From Monocercomonoides exilis (lineage: Eukaryota > Preaxostyla > Oxymonadida > Polymastigidae): 64,000 nt of DNA. The notes beneath the pieces are model-generated. The model saw only the letters and a list, made by a program, of their open reading frames with translations. It searched no databases and was not told where the DNA came from. Shown in pieces: positions 38,801 through 50,214 of the stretch. Position numbers and translations under genes: made by a program. The DNA is taken from positions 248,001 to 312,000 of the forward strand of contig LSRY02000019.1 in assembly GCA_001643675.2 (NCBI GenBank), given 5' to 3'. Numbering within the stretch: position 1 is the first letter of the stretch; every line of letters begins with the position of its first letter.

Positions 38801-41800
38801 GCTGCAGAATCTGTTCTTACAACTTTAATTTGTATTGCAGAATTATTTACGAAAGACACAACATCCATCAGCGGAAATGTGTTTCCTCGAAGCAAAATAG
38901 CACCACCTGAAGAAGGATGGCAGCAATCCCTCAACAAAGAGTGTCTACTAATTCTGGTGAATGACGTAGTATCATCAGCCTTTGAAGGTAATTCATTGCT
39001 ATTCGACGAATAAGCATCAAACCTCACAAGACAACTCTTAAAAGAACAAGCTGAAATTAAAACATTCATAACATTTTCTTCATTCTTTTGTTGTCGTTCT
39101 GCTGATATATCGTGTGATGGAGGAGGATTCGGGGATGAAGAAGAAACAGCAGCAAGTCCGCCTCCTCCATCGGTAGACAAGCATCCATAGAAAAGGCAAT
39201 GAGTCAATGCAACAGATGTGTCATAAAGAAATACCCCTCCTCCAGTGCATTCGCTATCAGAATAAAGCGTTCTTGACGAAGGCTGATGCAACATTCTCTC
39301 GAACGATTCGTGGGCCGACGAACAATCAGCAAAAATGCACTGATAAATCATTGGCGACTGAGAAGAAAGTGAACTGCAGCAAACCGCTGCAAGTGCTCCT
39401 CCAGATGATCTGATTGTGGAGCAGTTTGAAAACAGTGAATGAGACAGCAAAAAGCTGCAGCAATGAAGCAAAATACCTCCACCTCCAATGAACGGATTCA
39501 AAAGGCCGCAACCATTCAATTGCCCTGGTTGAAGAGGTGTAAATGGCTTCTGAACGTCGATATATTCTGGAGATTCATTCTTTTCGGTTTGTATTAAGTT
39601 CGTGTGCTGCACATTTTGTTTCGGTGGTTGATCTTCTGGAAATGGTTCTGTTAACATAACTGAAGGAAAAGGATTTATCGTGCAATGATCGAAAAGACAA
39701 TCAGTAATCCTCAAGTCAGATGATGCGGCAGAAAGAGCTGCACCACCAAGAACAAAGCATCGACAAAGGTGACTGTTTTGTGTGTCAACAGAAGATTGTG
39801 GAGATGTTGCATTGACAGGCACAGAAAGATATGTTGAAGAGGTGCAATTCTTGAAAGTGCAGTGTCGAAGAACAAGAGAAGAGCACGAAATACAGCAGAT
39901 GCCAGCACTCGAACGTCGCATTACCTTTGGCTGGTGTGATAATTCTAAAGTTTCTGCAGGTGGATATGTTCCGGTTTCATCTATTGCTGATCCATAAGCG
40001 TGCTCATCTGATGTTATTTCGCTTTCTATGTTGGAACATTGTTCAAGCATTGAGTTCTCTTTTAAGGTTGCACGTGATTGAGGATTGTTCTCGTTATTAC
40101 AAAGGTTTATATGAAAAATGCTTTCACATACAGAATCTTTGGTTGAAAGAGTCGTTTTTGCTGTATGAACACAGTGCATAAACGATGAATTGCTAATTGT
40201 GATGGATGTTAAAGAACTGCAGGAATTAATTGTGATGCATGCACCCAATAATTCATTATTTTGGTCTTTCAACAGAAAATTGTGATGGTTATTTGTGTAA
40301 GATACAGAATGCTCCGCTGATTTTGAATTGAAATTACTTTGATTTTGTTGGAGTTTTTCATGGCTAACAGAAACGATGGTTGTGATTGATGTAAATGAGC
40401 AATCATTTACAGTCTGTCGTCTCAACGAATTTGTCAAGTTCTCAAAATGAATAATAGTTCCAACAACATTAGACATTAATGAATTACAAGTAGGAGTGTC
40501 ACTTTCATCAGTTTCTTGCCCTCCGCAAGCTATTTTCAATTCAGATTCTTTTTTTATGTATTCAGCATAGACATGATTCATTTCAAGCTCAGCTGAGTCC
40601 AAGATGGCTATAAATGTGGACAATGCATTTTTGAATGAAAATGAAGTTATAACCGTATTGGAAATCGATATTTTTCCGGCATTCGCGAAAATAACTGAAG
40701 AAAGTTGCGAGGTTGCTGTTTGAGCATCATTTTCTTCCAAATTAGCATATTTGCTGTTGCATTTCTCGGACGATTCAGCAAATTCTGAGTTTATATCATT
40801 TTTGGATTTGATAAATGCTTTTGATTCATAAAATTCATCATTGGCAGCTAAATTGCTCGCAGAAAACGAACTTCCGCTGATTGTGCAGTGATTTAATAAA
40901 ACAGAAGCATTTTGTGTGAGCGACACAAGTTTGAATTCGGGTTTGCGGCAATAAATAGAAATTTTAATGGAAATAATAGATAGTGACGAATATGAAGGCA
41001 CAGAGAATAAAGCAGAAGAAGAAGGGATATCAATCAAAGATGCATCATTAAATGACGCAGATTCTTGTGATTTAATCTCGAACAATTTGTCTGTAGCAAC
41101 AATAACAGGTGTTTTTTCATTTTCAACGCCTTGAATTGTCAGAAAAACAGGAAATGGAATAGAACTGGATGAACTGAATAATTGGTTCGATTGTGCATTA
41201 ATCCAAGAAGTATGAACAGACCAAGCATCCAAATCAAGTTGGGCGTCCCTGTCATAATAATGTCCTGTGTGTAGATTCAGTAACATGATGCACTCGTATT
41301 TGCACAAATCTTCAAGCGAAATATTTTCATTTTGGCTATTCAATGCCTTTGAGTTTGTTATTCCTTTGCTATCTTCTTGTTGCTGTTGAATGTTTTGCAA
41401 CTGATCAATCGCCAAAAGACGCTTTTCAATGGCTCTTCGCACACATTTCAGGAGAGAAATGCACGGCTTGCTTGAACCAACTCCACAATCAGTATTGTTC
41501 GATCCATTTGGAGAAAGAGAGAATGTCGAAGGAATCAACGATGAAGATTCGTTGAAAGGAAGAAAAGACAACAGAGAATCAAGAATGATAGAAGAATCGT
41601 TGGTCGTGTCAGAAGTAAATGAAAATAGTAAGTACTTAAAAGAAGATTGATTTGAATATAGAACGAATTGAGGAGAAGCAGAAGACGAAGTTGACGAAAT
41701 AACGTTAAGGGGAGTCCAATAAGATGGATAATGCAATGCGCACTCGTCGTAGATGTCGTTGCCAAGCGAGTAATTTACCTGTGGCTGTATTGGTGAATGG

Positions 41801-44366
41801 GCAGCGTTGTTGCAGAACTTACAATCCACAATGTAACTTGCCCCGCTTGACCGAAGAGTGTTAAACAGCACTCCTCCTCTGGAAATAGTGTCTGTGTTTG
41901 CGTGATGATCGGCATCTGCTTGAATGTTTGCATGTGTCTTTGACCCAGCTTCTAGTGATGTTATTCCGCAGGTGCAGAAATCAAATGAGGAATGCAAGAG
42001 GTAAAATGGAAGAATAGAGTCAACATAAAAACATCCTCCATCCGATTTTGAAGAACAGTTGCTAAAAGAAGAGGAAGAAATCAAAAGTGAGAAATGTTTG
42101 TGAGCAGACGCATGCGTTTCCCTAAGAAAAGTTGTTGGCTTTGCAGAAACATTGAAGTCATCCAAAGAACTGTAGGGCAACTTATAGTGATCTCGCTGGG
42201 TGAGATGTGAGTGATGTGAGTGAGTGTGTGATGAAAGATAAGGCTGATTATCAAACGGAAATGTTTGTGGATGAAGTTTTCGTGGTTGATTCCCATTTAC
42301 AGCTCCTAAATAAATTGTGTTTTCAGAAAAAAAGATGCAGCCGCCATTCCAAAAGGAATTGCAGCAAATAAAACTTGTTGAAAAGACAAGTAAATCAGCC
42401 GAAACAGACGAGACAGCACCGCCTCCATAAAACGGAAAAGAAGACGTTTCAAACGGAAAGTGAAAATTAAGAGGTGAATTTGAAAACTGTGCTGAATGAT
42501 CTGAAACTTGCTCAGAAGCCGCAGCACAGTCAGAGAAATAGCAGTCACTCAGTTCAGAAACCGGACGAGTTGCTTCGCTGCTGACTGCTGAATAAATAAA
42601 TAAGGCTCCGCCACAACGCGACAGAGAAGAAATAAAATTGCTTCTGGTGACAGAAAGGTGAGGGTATCTCGTACAGGAATTTTGTGCTGTTTCATTGCAA
42701 ACATCAGAAGAATTCCAAATAAAGCAGATTGAACCGCCAAAACCTGTGCCTTCTGATGAAAGGCACGAGCAGTCAAGGAACATCGAGTTATCAATCGTCA
42801 CTTTTGGGATTACATAAGATGAAGAGTCGTTTGCTTCATCTATTTCATTTTGAGTGTTGCTTTCATTTTGCTGGTTAGAATTTTTTATGAGCAGCGCACC
42901 TCCAAACAACTGTGATTGTGCTGAAGAAAACATGCAAGATGATATTGTCAGCTCAGCGCTATCAACAACGCAGATGCAGCACGCAGAAGCTGAAATATTC
43001 AGCAATTGCTCATTTTCATTATTTCTTTGTGAGACGTTGGATGCTTTGTGAAGATGGAGTTGCGAGGGTTGTTCGTTTTTTGAATTGGTATAATTTCTTT
43101 TCGTCTGGTGCTTTCTTTGAAGTAAAATAGCTGATCGCATCGATTCCTCTGTGAAAGACTGGCGTTTTTTATGAACCGAAAAAGCGCTTTTCGAAAGTTT
43201 TGATTGGTCATTCTGCTCCGTATTTTCATTTTCTTTGGATCGAAATTCATTAAAGATTGTCTCATTTTCTTTTTCTTCTTCGACCGTTTTCATCTCAAAT
43301 GATGAATATCTGATGGATACGTTCATCCCTCGAGCCCATATGACTCCTCCTTCAACTCCGCTGCAAAAATGAGGACGCTCAACGCGAATCGAAGAAAACA
43401 GCACATTTATAGGACAACGTATCGTACTAACGTTGCTTGAATTCTGATTGTAGCTACTTTCAAATCGAAAGAACCCTCCTTCTATACTACTCGAACTTGT
43501 GCAAGAACAATGCAAAATTCCACAGTTGCTTACGACAACGGTTTTTGTTGAAGAATTCATTTCAAAAATATGTGGATATTTCAAATCAACTATACTAGAG
43601 GATGCATTGCTAGTTATATTTACGAAATACGTATCAAGGAGTTCGAAACAGTTGAAGGTTGATGACGCTTTGATGCAATGCCCTGTGGTAAAACTTAGGT
43701 TACAAAACAATGAATTTGATACAGATAATGATGATTCATTTGTCAAAGTAATGGCAGTTCTTAAGTTAACGCAATTTTCAGGACCTAAAATAATGCACTC
43801 ATCTAAAATGAGAGATCCGGTTCCTTCTAAATAAAATGTTGAAGTGTCTGCATTATTGGTTGAATATTCACATGATTGAAAAGTTAGCGTGGTGCATTGT
43901 AAATCGCATGATACAAGTTGAAACAAAGATTTTTCTTTTTCCAACGAAGATATCACGCAAGTGCGAGCATAGTGACCTTTTATAGATGTTGACTCTTAAA
44001 AAAATGTTAAATTATTAAAAATTTATGCTTCTGCAAACCAAACAAATACTGTGAATTCTCCTTATAGTCTCCATTGCACATATAAAATTTAACGTTGTGC
44101 GGGTGACTTTTGATGGCCATTGATAAAGTCAAACATGGAAGATAATCGAGATGTCCACAAGGGAAAGAACTTGATCCATCTGGTGAAACAACAATATCTT
44201 CTTCGTACGTTGAACGCATCGCACCATCTTTGTCATTGTAAGCGATGCATATGCACAATATGCATGCCAAGAGCATTGCAATCGCTCTTTCTTTAAATAG
44301 ATCTCCACCCATTGGCACGTCATTTGAAAGCTTGTTTTTTAATTTATTTTTTCGTTTACGCAACAT
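29854..44366 (-). CDS. Very large beta-helix surface protein with TM helix and insertion-inflated pseudokinase tail
   Basis: Two exons (44,366-44,039 and 43,994-29,854) joined across a 44-bp intron (GTTTGC...TTTAAG) give exactly 4,823 codons (4,822 aa). A hydrophobic signal or anchor (AIAMLLACILCICIAY) is near residue 30. The ectodomain shows Pmp-like GGALLIKN, GGALFIYS, GGGVFLYD and GGGAVSS repeats. Three module-opening motifs are visible (PCGHLDYLPCLTLSMAI, DCGVGSSKPCISLLKC, RRPCQTLSFAL). The TM helix is at about 3,034-3,060 (VILIVIFSLTATVCAIV), followed by a long Lys/Arg/Glu-rich region. Kinase-like elements are scattered over about 1,200 residues: an alpha-E-like LCVYLLKTLNRIHS (about 3,594), RWCAPEIG (about 4,490), MFSFGLLVWWMYSKKRPFEE (about 4,604) and a late MCWKEKAEERITADEAL. 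No HRD, DFG or VAIK is visible, so it is a pseudokinase. The C-terminus is His-rich (HKHSHTNSHSQHHNSHKHG). The role is probably surface sensing or adhesion; no ligand can be inferred. Confidence 0.9.
31715..31795. repeat. Coding Ser-codon repeat
   Basis: Imprecise trinucleotide repeats (GAA/GAG/GAT on the + strand) encode a run of about 28 Ser in the cytoplasmic part of the giant minus-strand surface protein. Mixed Ser codons argue that the tract is maintained at protein level rather than being a fresh slippage expansion. Confidence 0.85.
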
Positions 44367-44414
44367 TCGATTTATTAATCAATAATTTTTATTTTAAATA
44401 TAGTTTTTGACAAA
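44367..44414. promoter_or_regulatory. 48-bp divergent promoter region
   Basis: Only 48 bp, almost all A/T, separate the start codon of the 4,822-aa surface protein (-) from that of PPME1 (+). Both 5' UTRs and core promoters must fit in, or overlap with, the flanking coding sequence if both start codons are right. Confidence 0.5.
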
Positions 44415-46296
44415 ATGTGTCTTCCTCCTCCACCTCCTCGGAGTAAGCAATCTTTTGATGATGAAGAATTTAGAAAGCGTTTAATGAGCGCGCCTCCGCT
44501 TTCTCGACAGTTGACAACTGTTCTTCCAACGGACTGCTTTGATTCATTTGAAGATGTGATTATTGAAAGGAACAGGTTTTCTCCTTTCTTTTGGAAATTT
44601 TATTTTAATGAAAAAATTATTTCATGTTTCATAAATCTTAAATAATAAACAACTAGTTTTCGTGTATATAAAGCCGGAACTGAAGGAGTTTGCTTTGTTT
44701 TAATTCATGGAGCCGGTCTTTGTGCAATGGAATGGGGACTGTTTACAGTTGTGCTTTGATTTTTCTTTTAACAAGTTGAATTTTTTTTAACAAAATGATT
44801 TTTGTTGTATAAAAGCGATTAGTTAAGGGGAAAGCTCAAGTTTTAGCAATTGACCTTCGTGGGCATGGTTTGTGACGTATTTCTAAGCAAATAATTAATT
44901 ATCATTGTTTGTGTTATTAGGTCATACCTATACAGAGAATGATGAACAAATGGATCTTCAAACTCTTGTTGATGATGTTGTTAGTGTAGGTTTGAAATCT
45001 CTCATTTTTGTTGTATTCTTTTTGATTTTATGTTATGATTTTAACAGTTAACAAAGTTCTTCCTGCACATCATGAAGGTTTATGCTTGATGGGACATTCG
45101 CTGGGTGGTTCTATTGCAATCAGCGTAGCTCATCAAGGACATTTGGTAATGATTCTTTTTTCTTTTTAAGATTTATCAACTTTTTTTTTGAAATTTTTAA
45201 TTGAATTTGTGTGAATCAATCCAACATGATTGCTTGACTGCTGATTCAGACATCTCCGCTAAGAGGTCTGTTCGTGATAGAAGTTGCAGAAGGAACTGCC
45301 ATGGACTCCCTTTCAAGCATGGATGGAATCCTTGCTTCGAGGCCCGTTCAGTTTCCCTCAATGTTGGCAGCATCAAAATGGGTGTATGTTTTTCTTCTTC
45401 TTCTTCCTCCTCCTCACTTTTAATTGTATATTGGTGATAACAATGAATATCAATCTGTTCGCATCATTATTATTCTAAAAAATATTTTTATATTCTTTAC
45501 TCACATATCTTGTTTATTTGTGTTTTCTGCTTCTTTTATCGCCTTTGTGCTTGTGTATTTTTAATGAAGCTGCCCAAACCTTACGAGAAACTTCTTATCA
45601 GCCACACTCACAACACCTTTTCTCTTTGCCCCTGCTCCCACAGGCACACTTCTTCCTCACTCGTGCACTGATGTTTTTAAGTCCCCCGATGGAAAGGCTT
45701 CAAGCTCAGAAAGCTCCAAAAAGGAAGAGGTTGGATCAGAAGAGTCCAAAGAAAGTGCAGAGAAAACAACAGAAACCGCAAAGGAATCAACTGCAAGTAA
45801 AAATCTTGAGCCATTCACTTCCTTTGCTGACTGTTTGAACCAGCCAGGGAAAGTCGTGTGGAGGGCGCATCTCTTCGAGACAAAGCCCTTCTGGCACGGC
45901 TGGTATTTTGGGATGAACAAGCGGTTTCTTTCGACTCCTGTTCCGAAAGTGCTTATCGTTGCTGACATTGACCGATTGGACAAGGATATGAACATCGCCA
46001 ATATGCAAGGCAAGTTTCAGTTCAACATCATACCAAACACGGGGCACCACATCCACGAAGACGCTCCAGAGCGCCTCGCCAGCATCGCATGCTTATTCCT
46101 TGAACGTTATTCTCTCACTCCAGAAAAGATGAAGGCTGCTCCGGCTTCTGGTTCAATTGGACTTCCTCGGTTCCTCTCTCCTTCCATTCCTCCAAATTCT
46201 TTCCCTTCACATGCACGTCCTTCAAAAGATGCAGATAGCACCCAACATCGCATTCATTCAGCATCTTCTAATGAAAAAAAAGAAGAAAGTAATTGA
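44415..46296 (+). CDS. PPME1: Protein phosphatase methylesterase 1 (PP2A demethylase)
   Basis: Seven exons: 44415-44575, 44657-44747, 44816-44867, 44921-44989, 45048-45145, 45250-45383 and 45570-46296, giving 443 aa. It is an alpha/beta hydrolase. The sequence runs VLIHGAGLCAMEWGLF (oxyanion region), AIDLRGHG, the nucleophile elbow MGHSLGGS (about residue 140), the family-diagnostic EVAEGTAMDSLSSM, then PKVLIVADIDRLDKDMNI, MQGKFQ and GHHIHEDAPE with the catalytic His (about 357). PPME1 removes the methyl ester from the C-terminal Leu of the PP2A catalytic subunit and so regulates holoenzyme assembly. As in animal PPME1, a charged Ser/Lys/Glu-rich insert (about 235-285) sits before the cap segment (FWHGWYFGM). 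The donor in exon 6 was set at GTATGT because it restores the family-like LTRNFLSATLTTP frame. Confidence 0.95.
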
Positions 46297-46610
46297 ATAA
46301 TATAATTTTCTTTTCAAATGTATTTTTAATAATTACGTTCTCTTTTGTAGAAGAAATGTTACAATGATTTGTGAATAGCATTTCTTCATCAACTTTTTTC
46401 ATGGATAAATATAATTGTTGATAAATATTTGATTAAGCATTAAAAAAAAGTTCTTTCTGTTATTAAAGTTTTAAAATTTTGTTATGGGTAGTCTGGAAAT
46501 AATTGTGATGGATTAAATTTTTTATTTTTGCTGTAATCTTTCTGGTATTGTGTTTACGCGTTGCATTTTTGATTAAATTATCTTATTTTTGTTCAAGTTA
46601 CAAATTTTGG
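46297..46610. other. Short AT-rich intergenic region
   Basis: This 314-bp gap separates two genes on the same strand. It presumably holds the PPME1 terminator/polyadenylation signals and the promoter of the next gene. No named motif is recognised. Confidence 0.35.
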
Positions 46611-47529
46611 ATGTCTTTTGCCGAATTTGAATCTGATAATGATTCGTATGGGATACCACAAAAAGCAGCAAGGACTTCTTTCTACTCACTTGATGGAGAG
46701 ATTTCTGAGCCTGTTTCTAGTAATCGAGACTTGAAAATCTTTTCGAGATATGATTCATTCAAAAGAAAGCGTGAAGATAATATATCAAGACCTCCACCAA
46801 AAAAAGCCCAGCAAAGACCAGTACTACGTCAAACAACTCTTTCATTTCCGCCAAAAGAAATTTCTAAAATGGATAGGTCCAACTTTAATGGGCAGCCTCT
46901 TGATGCTTCACCATTATCATCTTCGCCTTCGCATTCAAGGAAAAAGATGGAAGAATCGTTTATAACGAATCATGAAGTTGCCCTGCGAACTGTATCTGGG
47001 ATTTCATTTGAAAAAACATTGACTACGCTTACGGTAGATGAAGCATTAACAGTGAAACTTACATTAGACGAGAAGGCAATTCTGCCTTCTCCAAAAAAAG
47101 ATGAACACAAAGTTTTATCGCTCGTAGTTTGTTGTGTCAGCTTTGTTTTTTAAAGTTAAACTTTTATTTTAGGAGTTGTTTGGAATAGTAACATCCGTTC
47201 TAACCAATCAAGAAGGAACACCGCCAGGATGTATTCTTCTGACTGTTGTAGATGATCATTATTCAGAAGGAATTCGAGTAATAACATGGGTTTGCGAGTT
47301 TTTACAATTTTTCAATGTGCATTTCTGTAAATTGCAAATGATATTTTTTCAGACTCATATGCTCCCATCTGGAGAAGCCATTGCTGGCCGCTCATATCGT
47401 TTTATCGGAAAGATGGGACTATTTCAACATCAAAAAGTTATGAAGTCTTTATGGGTAGAGCAAATTTCAAGTGATGAATGTGAATATTTGAGAGGGGCTT
47501 CGCTTTCAAAATGGAATTTGGAAGAATGA
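46611..47529 (+). CDS. Unrecognised protein with OB-fold-like C-terminal domain
   Basis: Three exons (46611-47123, 47173-47289, 47353-47529) give 268 aa. The ATG at 46,611 is chosen because an acidic, soluble N-terminus (MSFAEFESD) begins there, while upstream in-frame sequence is hydrophobic UTR-like. Residues 1-165 look disordered and contain basic clusters (FKRKRED, RPPPKKAQQRP) and a QTTLSF motif that faintly recalls a PCNA-interacting peptide. From about 172 the strand pattern LFGIVTSVLTN, GCILLTVVDD, IRVITW and YRFIGKMGLF suggests an OB fold of the kind found in RPA- or RMI-type DNA-binding proteins. This is a pattern-based guess. The second intron (63 bp, GTTTGC...TTTCAG) is stop-free and a multiple of three, so intron retention would keep the frame. 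Confidence 0.7.
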
Positions 47530-47658
47530 AATGAATCTACAAATTTTTTGTTATGTTTACATAGTTTTCATTTCATTGAATGAAACAATTCAAATCTTTA
47601 ATGTATATTTTTTTTTGTTAAAACTTTGATTTTCACGACGAGTGCGGACTCATAAGTT

Positions 47659-48288
47659 TCACATTCCAGATGAAATAATCATGGATGGGCGTCGTTTGAT
47701 GACAGTTTTCTTTATACCAGTTATAAATGCCTTTTGTTTTCTGCTTCCTCTCACCAAATTCCAATCTTGGAAATAAATTTTAAAAATTAAAAATCACTAT
47801 TTAATATGAGACATGCAAACCATAACGGAGAGAACCATCGATACATGAAGATTTGTCTGGTTTCATTGAAGTTATCGTTCCGTATTTTTCCATAAACTGA
47901 AAAAAAAAAAAGATGCAAAAAAAATCAATGTAACAATGTTATGGAATTAATACTTTTTTCTTTTTTCTATCTAAATTTGAAGTTACAATATCCAGATTTG
48001 AATTTGTGAAGCTTGATTTGTTCCAAATCCATGAACCACTAACGTTCAAAGCAGCTTCACCATATTCGTACTTATACGCTTCGTGTTCCACTTTTTTAGA
48101 ATCTGGATCTTAATTTAATATTTTTTGATTTTCAGTATTTTAATAGCACGAAGAATACCTCCGCTTTCAAAAATAAACTCTGTCTCTTTTTCTTTCTTAT
48201 TCTCTTCTTTGCGTTCTTCCAAAGACTTTACATCGCCAGTTCCTTCCATAACCAGTAAAGGGAGTTCGTTCGATGTGTTAAGAGACAT
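47659..48288 (-). CDS. Small protein of unknown function
   Basis: Four exons are inferred on the minus strand: 48288-48159, 48108-47954, 47896-47821 and 47765-47659, giving 155 aa. Phases agree throughout (donors GTATTC, GTATTA, GTTTGC; acceptors ending AAG, TTCAG, CCAAG). The protein starts MSLNTSNELPLLVMEGTGD, is rich in Lys/Glu, and contains VSGSWIWNKSSF and EKYGTITSMKPDKSSCIDG. I do not recognise the family. The last exon is also open in a second frame, ending at 47,633 (IYNWYKENCHQ, DYFIWNVKLM), which looks protein-like but is not reachable from the predicted donor phase. The C-terminus is therefore uncertain. Confidence 0.55.
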
Positions 48289-48662
48289 TTCTTTGGAACG
48301 GTGAAAATAATATTGTTATGGTTCTTCAACTCAAAAACAATACGTCAAAAATTGTAAAAACAGCATTAAAAATGATTTGACGAAATAAAAAACGATAATT
48401 ATCTACCAAAAACAGTAGAAAATTTTCTCCAAAAGAAAAATTATCAACAAAAAGTATTCCCAATCAGTGAAGCATAACATAATTCGGGATTATACAAAAT
48501 AAAGATACACTAAAAAATATGAAATGTTTGAGATGCAATACTTTTGGTGGAGATAACCACCCTATTTGTAAGCTGATATATAAAAGAAAGCTTTTCAAAA
48601 AGATGGAATAATACGTTAAAAAGGAAAAAATAAAAACAAAAATACTTGCAACAATAAGTTTT
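48289..48662. other. AT-rich intergenic region
   Basis: About 370 bp separates two minus-strand genes. It should carry the promoter of the small unknown gene and the 3' end of the EF-hand gene. Nothing distinctive was seen. Confidence 0.35.
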
Positions 48663-49023
48663 TTATGAATTCATCCAATCGGAAAAAATTCGTAGAAATT
48701 CGTTAAATTCTATTGTCCCGTTCTTATCTAAGTCAGTCGATGAAAAAATCTCTTCGACTTCATCGTCTGTAACATCAGGAACGATTTCCTTCATTGACTT
48801 GGACAACTCAGATATTTGAATAACTCCGTTCCCATCTTCATCTATCCTATTAAATACTTTTTTTATAATCGCAATTTCTTGAGGGGAAAGCTAATAAAAA
48901 AGGTGATGTATTTCAAAGTTTAGTTAAAAACAATTTATGTAAAAAGATATTTTATGTAAAAATGCTTCAGTTTGTCAGAATTCAAGAAAAATAAACCTCT
49001 GTTGATCCTGATTTTTTTGTCAT
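48663..49023 (-). CDS. Small calmodulin-like protein with two EF-hands
   Basis: Two exons (49023-48997 and 48890-48663) separated by a 106-bp intron (GTTTAT...TTAG) give 84 aa. The first exon encodes only MTKKSGSTE. The second encodes two canonical calcium-binding loops, DEDGNGVIQISE and DLDKNGTIEFNE, each with acidic or Asn ligands at positions 1, 3 and 5 and Glu at 12. They are spaced as a normal EF-hand pair, so both should bind calcium. It corresponds to half of a calmodulin or centrin lobe pair. The short N-terminus before the first helix (LSPQEIAIIKKVF) resembles the start of calmodulin's second half. The target is unknown. Confidence 0.9.
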
Positions 49024-49407
49024 TGTTTTCTTAAGGGATTATCCCTTTATTGCAAAAAGAATATGTCTCAGTGGAAATGAAAGCAATATTCGTAACTTCT
49101 TCATTTGGAATATAATTTTTCTTATTGGTCTTATAAAATGAATAATGTTTTTTTTATTCTTGAAATAACTTTCAAAATATTTGGAGAATTGAAGATTTAA
49201 AAAAATGTTATATTTCCCTGCTAAATATACAGTTTCTTTTATTCAGAAAAAATGTAAAAAACTTATTAACAAATTATCGGAAGAATGAAGTCAAACACAC
49301 GAAAATAATAATACAAAATATTGATCTTAAATTATCACTTTGAAAGGTGTGTTTTTTAATGGACGTATTTTCGATTAAAGTTTCACAACAACTGGATTAT
49401 AACAGAA
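49024..49407. promoter_or_regulatory. Divergent intergenic region (EF-hand / CKS1)
   Basis: This 384-bp AT-rich space lies between divergent start codons and must contain both promoters. No specific element was identified. Confidence 0.4.
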
Positions 49408-50000
49408 ATGGCAGCGAAGCCTGAGAGAAATTTAGCGGATGAAATTTTTTATTCTGAACGAGTGCACGATGACAAATATGAATACAGGTAATGCTTAATT
49501 TGAAGAAGATGAAAATTGATTTTACGAAATCTTTATTTTAATTAAATTTTCTTGCATATTTTTTTGCATAGGCACGTAATTCTTCCAAAAGAGCTTGCTG
49601 AAAAAGGTAATTGTTTTTTTTTTTTTTATTTCTCTATGATAAACTTTGCTCTAAAGTTCCAAAAGATCATTTTATGTCCGAAGAGGAATGGAGAAGATTA
49701 GGGATTTGTCAATCTGTTGGGTTTGCTTCGAATTTCTTGAAATTGTTTTTTGATAACTTTATTTATTGATAAATAGATGGGTTTGTTTCTTATCGTGAAA
49801 TTGTTTCGCAAATTCAGTGTTTAAAAATATATATTTCTTATTCGTTTCCAATTTGTCACGATGAACCTTTTCTGTAGGGTTTGACTTTTTTTTATTTTTT
49901 AATTATATATTTGACATTTTTTAAAGAACATTTTGACATGCATCCACCGGAGCCACATATAATTTTGTTTAGAAGACCGCTCCCAAATCCCAATAATTAA
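49408..50000 (+). CDS. CKS1: Cyclin-dependent kinase regulatory subunit (CKS)
   Basis: Six exons: 49408-49487, 49572-49606, 49657-49720, 49777-49780, 49878-49878 and 49927-50000, totalling 258 nt and 85 aa, a normal CKS length. Family motifs are all present: YSERVHDDKYEYRHVILPKE, MSEEEWRRLGI, QSVGWEHF and HPPEPHIILFRRP, including the hinge HxPEPH and the phosphate-binding Arg/Trp residues. CKS binds CDK1/2 and uses its anion pocket to promote processive phosphorylation. The Gly-Trp-Glu-His junction requires a 4-nt exon (ATGG) and then a single G. Each is flanked by a good acceptor (AAATAG, CTGTAG) and a GTTTGT or GTTTGA donor. Without the extra G the last exon is out of frame. The identity is certain and the exon structure less so. 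Confidence 0.93.
49777..49878 (+). other. CKS1: Predicted 4-nt and 1-nt microexons of CKS1
   Basis: Exon 4 is ATGG (49,777-49,780), preceded by ...AAATAG and followed by GTTTGT. Exon 5 is the single base G at 49,878, preceded by the pyrimidine-rich ...CCTTTTCTGTAG and followed by GTTTGA. Together they complete Gly, encode Trp, and supply the first base of the Glu codon before His-Phe. Alternatives are a non-AG acceptor directly before GAA at 49,926 or an assembly indel. Confidence 0.6.
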
Positions 50001-50214
50001 ATCTATTTTATGGTTGTCTCTCTGTTCTCACTTCATCCAAATTCAAATTTCCACACATCGCTGATTCATTGCTGTTTTTTTTTTCTATTTCTTTTTGCAG
50101 CAATGTGATATAAAAAGTTAAACAAAAAAAATTTTTATGAATTCCAAGGAATATGATTGCCAAACAGATTTAACAAATTTTTCTCAATAAATCACTTTAT
50201 ATGTATTACCTTGT

